Positions 31,464 through 35,292 of a stretch of DNA of 35,292 bases are shown piece by piece. Source of the stretch: a virus. A model generated the notes under the pieces. That model did not search any database. It was not told the DNA's origin and worked only from the letters and a program-made list of their open reading frames with translations. Positions within the stretch are counted from its first letter, which is position 1. Each line of letters starts with the position of its first letter. The translations under genes were made by a program, and so were the position numbers. The stretch covers positions 1-35,292 of IMG/VR virus record IMGVR_UViG_3300028557_001663; one strand, given 5' to 3'.

Positions 31464-32705
31464 TTAATCATCATCATCATCAAGATAGTCATAACCACCA
31501 CCTGTATCGTTTAATAACCGATCAGCACTTACATCTTCCTTAGAGTTACTTAACTCACCTGTTCCGCTATTAAGATAACATAGAGTATCAAGATATGGAT
31601 AAGGCTCTTCCCAGTGTTTTAAATCTACTATGTAGTCTGTAATTTTTGATTCATTTCCTCTTTCAGCCGTAAAATTACTACTAGATGATTGATTTCTCTT
31701 ACACCACCAGTTATTTTTATTTGAAAATTTCTTAAATAAATCAACATCAGAGTCATTGTTTGTATAGATTCTATCCATTAAGATATCTCCGCTTCTTGTT
31801 GTCCAAAGTATTGCTCTTCCACAAATTTTATCTGAATTATATTTTCCACCAGAAATACTACCATTTTTAGACCATAAAACAACTAACTTACAAACCTCTG
31901 GATTATCTACATAAATATCAAATGTAGAATCTGGCATATCAGCCATACAAGATGAACCTAATGTGCCATCATCACTCTCATAGTAATCGTGATTATATAA
32001 TTTTGAAATTGTAGAACCTTGTACTACTTCAAATCGACTAAATGCATCGTTAATAATATCAATTGTGGCTTTATAATCATTCACAAATTTTTCAATTTCT
32101 GAATCGCTTATAGTTGTACTTCCAGATCTATATAATGCTCTAACTAATCTTCCGATTCTTATTGGATTTCTTGCTGTGCCCCATACTTTACTAAGAGTAT
32201 CATCATGATCGGATAAAGCTTCTTTATTTATGACAGTTTTCATTCCTATATCGGAACTATTAGGACTCTGAGTACATTCAAAATGACAATATATTTTAGA
32301 ATTTGTTCCTACTATTTCTGATAGTATCTTACCAATAGTTCCAACTGTTGGCTTGTATATATCACCTTCTGGTCTTTGGAATCCAAGTTTATTGAATGTG
32401 TTTATATTAGAATCTGTATTTCTTAGAGTTCTACCACCTTGACTAACCTTGTAAAGTATCTCTTTACCACCAATAATCTCCTGAGCCTTTCTATCTGTTG
32501 TGAACATAACAGAATCATTGTCAGTTCCTAAATCAATGAAGTTTTGTTGTAAATTTACATCTTTTGATCCTAAACTAATAAGATAACTAGATACTGGTGA
32601 TTGTATAGACTTTAAAACATTTAAAAACCCATTAGATAAAACCAATTTACTTTCTAGTAAAGCTTCTAATCTTTTTTCTGTTATAAATTCTGAATAATTA
32701 TACAT
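31464..32705 (-). CDS. Hypothetical 413-aa protein with capsid-targeting-like N-terminus
   Basis: Begins MYNYSEFITEKRLEALLESK: Y-S-E-F-I-T-E is the closest match in the window to the T4 capsid-targeting core Y-Q-E-F-I-A-E, with I-x-E at the predicted protease cut. The body has a conserved-looking C-terminal half (GSSCMADMPDSTFDIYVDNP; VCKLVVLWSKNG; CGRAILWTTRSGDILMDRIY) seen in uncharacterised phage proteins; it has many Ser, Asp and Trp and ends in an acidic YDYLDDDDD tail. A late-type promoter lies 19 bases upstream. I infer a late protein packaged in the head; the function is unknown. Confidence 0.7.
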   Translation of the reverse strand: MYNYSEFITEKRLEALLESKLVLSNGFLNVLKSIQSPVSSYLISLGSKDVNLQQNFIDLGTDNDSVMFTTDRKAQEIIGGKEILYKVSQGGRTLRNTDSNINTFNKLGFQRPEGDIYKPTVGTIGKILSEIVGTNSKIYCHFECTQSPNSSDIGMKTVINKEALSDHDDTLSKVWGTARNPIRIGRLVRALYRSGSTTISDSEIEKFVNDYKATIDIINDAFSRFEVVQGSTISKLYNHDYYESDDGTLGSSCMADMPDSTFDIYVDNPEVCKLVVLWSKNGSISGGKYNSDKICGRAILWTTRSGDILMDRIYTNNDSDVDLFKKFSNKNNWWCKRNQSSSSNFTAERGNESKITDYIVDLKHWEEPYPYLDTLCYLNSGTGELSNSKEDVSADRLLNDTGGGYDYLDDDDD

Positions 32706-32724
32706 TAAAGTTAATATTTTTAAT

Positions 32725-32735
32725 TATATATTAAA
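32725..32735 (-). promoter_or_regulatory. Late-type promoter element TTTAATATATA
   Basis: Exact element read leftward, 19 bases before the ATG at 32705; it overlaps the stop codon of the upstream gene 32731-32940. Confidence 0.5.
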
Positions 32736-32940
32736 ATCTCTTAATACTAAAATTTTTACCTACTTTATAAGAAGTACCATTTAACATTGATTTAATATCA
32801 CCTATTTTTATATTTTGCCAAGCTCTCTTCTTTTTTAAATAAACTCTCATCATAACATACCCTAGTTCTGTTAGATAGATTTGTTCGATAGTTCCACTAC
32901 CTTCAGGTGTTTCAATTTCATTTTGAATTAGATCCTTCAA
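32731..32940 (-). CDS. Small hypothetical protein, 69 aa, TTG start
   Basis: A beta-rich, basic protein (GSGTIEQIYLTELGYVMMRV; WQNIKIGDIKSM). There is no ATG before the conserved-looking part; the frame begins after a TAG at 32962-32964, so TTG at 32938-32940 is the most likely start, with internal ATGs at residues 30-31 as poor alternatives. It resembles short phage proteins of unknown role. The 79 bases upstream to the endonuclease hold only AT-rich sequence. Confidence 0.55.
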   Translation of the reverse strand: MKDLIQNEIETPEGSGTIEQIYLTELGYVMMRVYLKKKRAWQNIKIGDIKSMLNGTSYKVGKNFSIKRF

Positions 32941-33019
32941 TGTTAAATTTGATTTTTTATTCTATAAAAGATAACATATATATATTTTTTTGAAACAAAT
33001 TAATGATTTTTTAAAATTT

Positions 33020-34099
33020 TTATAAAATTATCAATTTATTTATTTCAAACTCTATTTTAATAGGATCTTCATCAAATCTGAACCTTATAAGTTTTATTTT
33101 ATTCTTATTGCAATATTCATTTTTTATTTGATCTTTTATTTTTTGTAATTCAAACGATTTATTACCACCAAAATATCTTATAGGCTTGAAGTGCTGTTCT
33201 CCATCAAATTCTATACATATATTTTTTTCTGGTATATAGAAATCAAACTTTAATTTATTTTTAAATTTACAATCTTCAAATGTTTTTTGTTTAGTGAAGT
33301 TAATATTTAAACCAGTTAATATATTTTCAATATTTTTCTCACCTTTACTTATGTTACAAATAATACATCCACATCCAGATAAATGGTCTGATAAAACCTG
33401 TTCAAATTCTTTACCACATAATAAATGTAATATTTTTATTTTAGATTTTGAGCCTTCAGGATTGGTTAATATCTTATATTCGAAATTATGAATTATATCT
33501 GACTTTTCTTGAACTGAGTTTATAGTGTGTTTAGAATTACCTGCACATTTTGAACATCCAATTCCTAACAAATGTGATGAAATTATTTGATAAAATTCAT
33601 ATCCACAAACTTTATGTCTTATTTTCGACTTCTCATTGTATTTAACATTGTCTGATAATATTTCATATTCACCTTTCCAAATAGAAGTTGACCTTTCGAT
33701 TATACACTCTCTAGTTAGTTTTTTATTTCCGTAACAATTAAAACATCTATCTCCTCTAAGATGTCTATTTCCAACTTGAGTATAAATTGAACTACATCTT
33801 TTATGTTTTATTTTTACAGGTGAATTTCCATTAGTAAAATCTAATATTTCATATTCATAGTTGTGAACTTCGTTTGACTTTTTTTGAAACATTTCTTTAT
33901 CTCTAAATTTACCATGACATTTTGGACATCTCTTCCTGTCTAATAGATGTGATAACCTCGTCTCAAATATCTCACCACAAGAATGTTTAAATTTTGACTT
34001 TTGAGAATTTGATTTATATTCCAATATGACAAATTCAAGATTCAAGTTGTCAATTTCAATTTGGGCATCATTTATAGTTTTCCTAATTCTAAATTTCAT
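33020..34099 (-). CDS. Zinc-repeat Vsr/PD-(D/E)xK homing endonuclease, intact
   Basis: The frame is open to 34129 through a TTG, but the ATG at 34097-34099 (MKFRIRKTINDAQIEIDNLN) is the better start. It has four repeats of about 65 residues with H-x-C-G-x-x-F/Y...S-H-L-L/S-G-x-x-C-x-x-C, each likely to bind one zinc. The nuclease domain has KGEKNIENIL, FDFYIPEKN and CIEFDGEQHFKP, then F-G-G-N and a basic C-terminal helix. The domain order and catalytic strings match the interrupted gene at 13474, so they are paralogues. A late-type element lies 35 bases upstream at 34135-34145. The target is unknown. Confidence 0.85.
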   Translation of the reverse strand: MKFRIRKTINDAQIEIDNLNLEFVILEYKSNSQKSKFKHSCGEIFETRLSHLLDRKRCPKCHGKFRDKEMFQKKSNEVHNYEYEILDFTNGNSPVKIKHKRCSSIYTQVGNRHLRGDRCFNCYGNKKLTRECIIERSTSIWKGEYEILSDNVKYNEKSKIRHKVCGYEFYQIISSHLLGIGCSKCAGNSKHTINSVQEKSDIIHNFEYKILTNPEGSKSKIKILHLLCGKEFEQVLSDHLSGCGCIICNISKGEKNIENILTGLNINFTKQKTFEDCKFKNKLKFDFYIPEKNICIEFDGEQHFKPIRYFGGNKSFELQKIKDQIKNEYCNKNKIKLIRFRFDEDPIKIEFEINKLIIL

Positions 34100-34134
34100 A
34101 AACTTATTTATATTTTTTATTATAACCAATAAAC

Positions 34135-34145
34135 TATATATTAAA
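34135..34145. promoter_or_regulatory. Late-type promoter element between divergent genes
   Basis: TATATATTAAA; read leftward it is exact TTTAATATATA, 35 bases before the endonuclease ATG (34099). Read rightward it ends one base before the ATG at 34147 as half of the palindrome seen at 181-196. Confidence 0.45.
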
Positions 34146-34146
34146 A

Positions 34147-34632
34147 ATGAGAATCATTTTATGCGCTGAAGACATAATAAAGAGATGTGTCTGGGACCAT
34201 TATGTTTATTATGTATTGGGATCCGATAAAGAAGGAGAGAAAATATTAAAAGAGAATAAAGAATTTGAAATAACCGAAAAAGATGCTTTGGTGATAGGAT
34301 TGCTAAAAACGATTGAAACTGAAAATCTAATACATAAATTTAACACTTATATAGTCGACCTATTGAGTAATAAATCTATTAATAACAATCAACAGACATT
34401 GCTTAGAAAAAGAACTCTAGAAACATCGGTTGATAAGTTCTTGGATAAGTTTCCAGACTATTGGACTCCTGATTTAGTTTTTAAAAAATCATTAATTGAT
34501 TTAGTAGATTATATTGATATCTTTAAGAAAAACATTGAAAAACTTGATATAATTAAAGTGACTGACCAAATGGGTACTTATGATTTTTTTGTTTCAAACA
34601 ATGTAAAAAAATTACTTTCTTTCAATTATTGA
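34147..34632 (+). CDS. Hypothetical protein, 161 aa
   Basis: Helical protein beginning MRIILCAEDIIKRCVWDHYV and containing KEGEKILKENKEFEITEKDA, with a lysine/leucine-rich second half. There is no signal peptide or membrane segment, and no motif that I recognise. It sits between two homing endonucleases and ends 40 bases before the next one. The start is the ATG just after the palindromic element at 34135. Confidence 0.68.
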   Translation: MRIILCAEDIIKRCVWDHYVYYVLGSDKEGEKILKENKEFEITEKDALVIGLLKTIETENLIHKFNTYIVDLLSNKSINNNQQTLLRKRTLETSVDKFLDKFPDYWTPDLVFKKSLIDLVDYIDIFKKNIEKLDIIKVTDQMGTYDFFVSNNVKKLLSFNY

Positions 34633-34643
34633 AAGGAGAAAAT

Positions 34644-34654
34644 TTTAATATATA
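34644..34654 (+). promoter_or_regulatory. Late-type promoter element TTTAATATATA
   Basis: Exact element ending 17 bases before the ATG at 34672; a second, shorter ATATTAAA run abuts the ATG. Confidence 0.5.
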
Positions 34655-34671
34655 AAATAAAATATATTAAA

Positions 34672-35292
34672 ATGGACTTAAAAAGAAAAGAGTACCTTAA
34701 AGAGTATTATAAAAAAAATAAAGACAGAATAAAAAAATATTATGATGATAATAGAGAACATAAAATAAAAAAAGTTAAAGAACGTGCTGATAATAATAAA
34801 GAAAAAATATCTGAATACCAAAAAAAATATACTGAGAAAAATAAAGAATGTAAAAAAATCTATAATGAAAATTACAGGAAAGAAAATAAAGAAAAAATAA
34901 AAGAATATAAGGAAGTATATTATGAGGAAAATATAGAAAAAATAAAAGAATATCAAAGAAGTTATAGGAGTAATAGACTATTAAGTGATAATTTATTTAA
35001 ATTAAGTAAAAATATAAGAACGTTAATAGTCAAATCATTTAAAGAAAATGGATATAAAAAGACATCAAAAACTTTCAATATTGTTGGATGTTCATTTGAA
35101 GAATTTAAACTATATTTAGAATCTAAATTTGAACCATGGATGAACTGGGATAATTATGGTCTATATAATGGTGAATTTAATAATGGATGGGATATAGATC
35201 ATATAATACCAACTATATCTGCAAATAGTGAAGAAGAAATATTTAAATTAAATCATTATGATAATTTACAACCATTGTGTAGTAAGGTAAAT
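34672..35292 (+). CDS. HNH endonuclease, 3' end beyond window
   Basis: From the ATG at 34672 the frame stays open for 207 codons to the window edge. The first 100 residues are a lysine/glutamate/tyrosine-rich coil of short repeats (EYLKEYYKKNKDRIKKYY; KEKISEYQKKYTEKNKE), a DNA-binding arm common in phage HNH proteins. The nuclease part has FEPWMNWDNYG, then WDIDHIIP (Asp176, His177) and NLQPLCSK, the standard G-W-x-I-D-H-I-x-P...N-L-Q-P-L HNH layout. It is the seventh homing endonuclease locus in the window. Confidence 0.85.
   Translation, partial: MDLKRKEYLKEYYKKNKDRIKKYYDDNREHKIKKVKERADNNKEKISEYQKKYTEKNKECKKIYNENYRKENKEKIKEYKEVYYEENIEKIKEYQRSYRSNRLLSDNLFKLSKNIRTLIVKSFKENGYKKTSKTFNIVGCSFEEFKLYLESKFEPWMNWDNYGLYNGEFNNGWDIDHIIPTISANSEEEIFKLNHYDNLQPLCSKVN

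Noticed and set aside
1-35292. tRNA or rRNA genes
   Set aside because: I saw no cloverleaf-like GC-rich segments, and no gap is large enough for rRNA; a tRNA search program would be needed to exclude a divergent tRNA.

Overview
The window is AT-rich, gene-dense (no gene-free stretch longer than about 210 bases) and looks like part of a large T4-like tailed phage genome infecting a member of the Bacteroidota, probably a flavobacterium-like host. Phage identity rests on T4-type genes: both topoisomerase II subunits (gp52-like and a one-piece gp39/60-like), an RNase H/FEN 5' exonuclease, an Rnl1-type RNA ligase, a possible gp62-like clamp-loader subunit, many short unknown genes with touching or overlapping ends, and seven homing endonuclease loci. 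Host identity rests on exact Bacteroidota-type promoters (TTTG-N19-TATATTTG), a DnaK ending in the Bacteroidota-like FEEVK tail, a secreted PKD protein with a type IX secretion (T9SS) type B C-terminal domain and a signal peptide ending in YAQ, and few Shine-Dalgarno sequences.

Layout. 1-5.2 kb: two small late-type genes, an HNH homing endonuclease with a zinc-ribbon mini-gene, a VWA/metallopeptidase-like protein carrying two DnaJ-type zinc motifs, and an EDxHD-type homing endonuclease. 5.2-11.6 kb: mostly leftward genes of unknown function, plus a rightward flavodoxin-fold reductase and a leftward rhomboid protease/HAD phosphatase operon. 11.7-17 kb: the topoisomerase locus, with the medium subunit leftward, the large subunit rightward and an amber-interrupted homing endonuclease wedged between them. 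17-22.3 kb: a rightward operon-like run with the FEN nuclease, clamp-loader-like protein, full-length NusG and small unknowns. 22.3-24.8 kb: RNA ligase with an added N-terminal peptide, and a convergent GIY-YIG endonuclease. 24.8-29.5 kb: the T9SS-type PKD surface protein, a zincin-like protein and a second GIY-YIG endonuclease. 29.5-35.3 kb: full-length DnaK behind an inverted-repeat operator and followed by a terminator, a large tagged unknown protein, and two more homing endonucleases at the right edge.

Two promoter classes can be read. Host-like promoters stand before several leftward unknown genes, the VWA gene and the 17-kb operon. A second, phage-specific element, TTTAATATATA, stands either 4-6 or 16-19 bases before the start of nearly every homing endonuclease gene, the PKD protein, the zincin and several genes whose proteins begin with a T4-like capsid-targeting peptide. 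I infer that the second class is the late promoter.

The most interesting hypothesis is that several proteins, including the RNA ligase, carry an N-terminal peptide of the form Y/F-x-x-F-I/L-x-E, like the T4 capsid-targeting sequence with its prohead-protease cleavage site. They may be packaged in the capsid and injected, which would deliver tRNA repair at the moment of infection.
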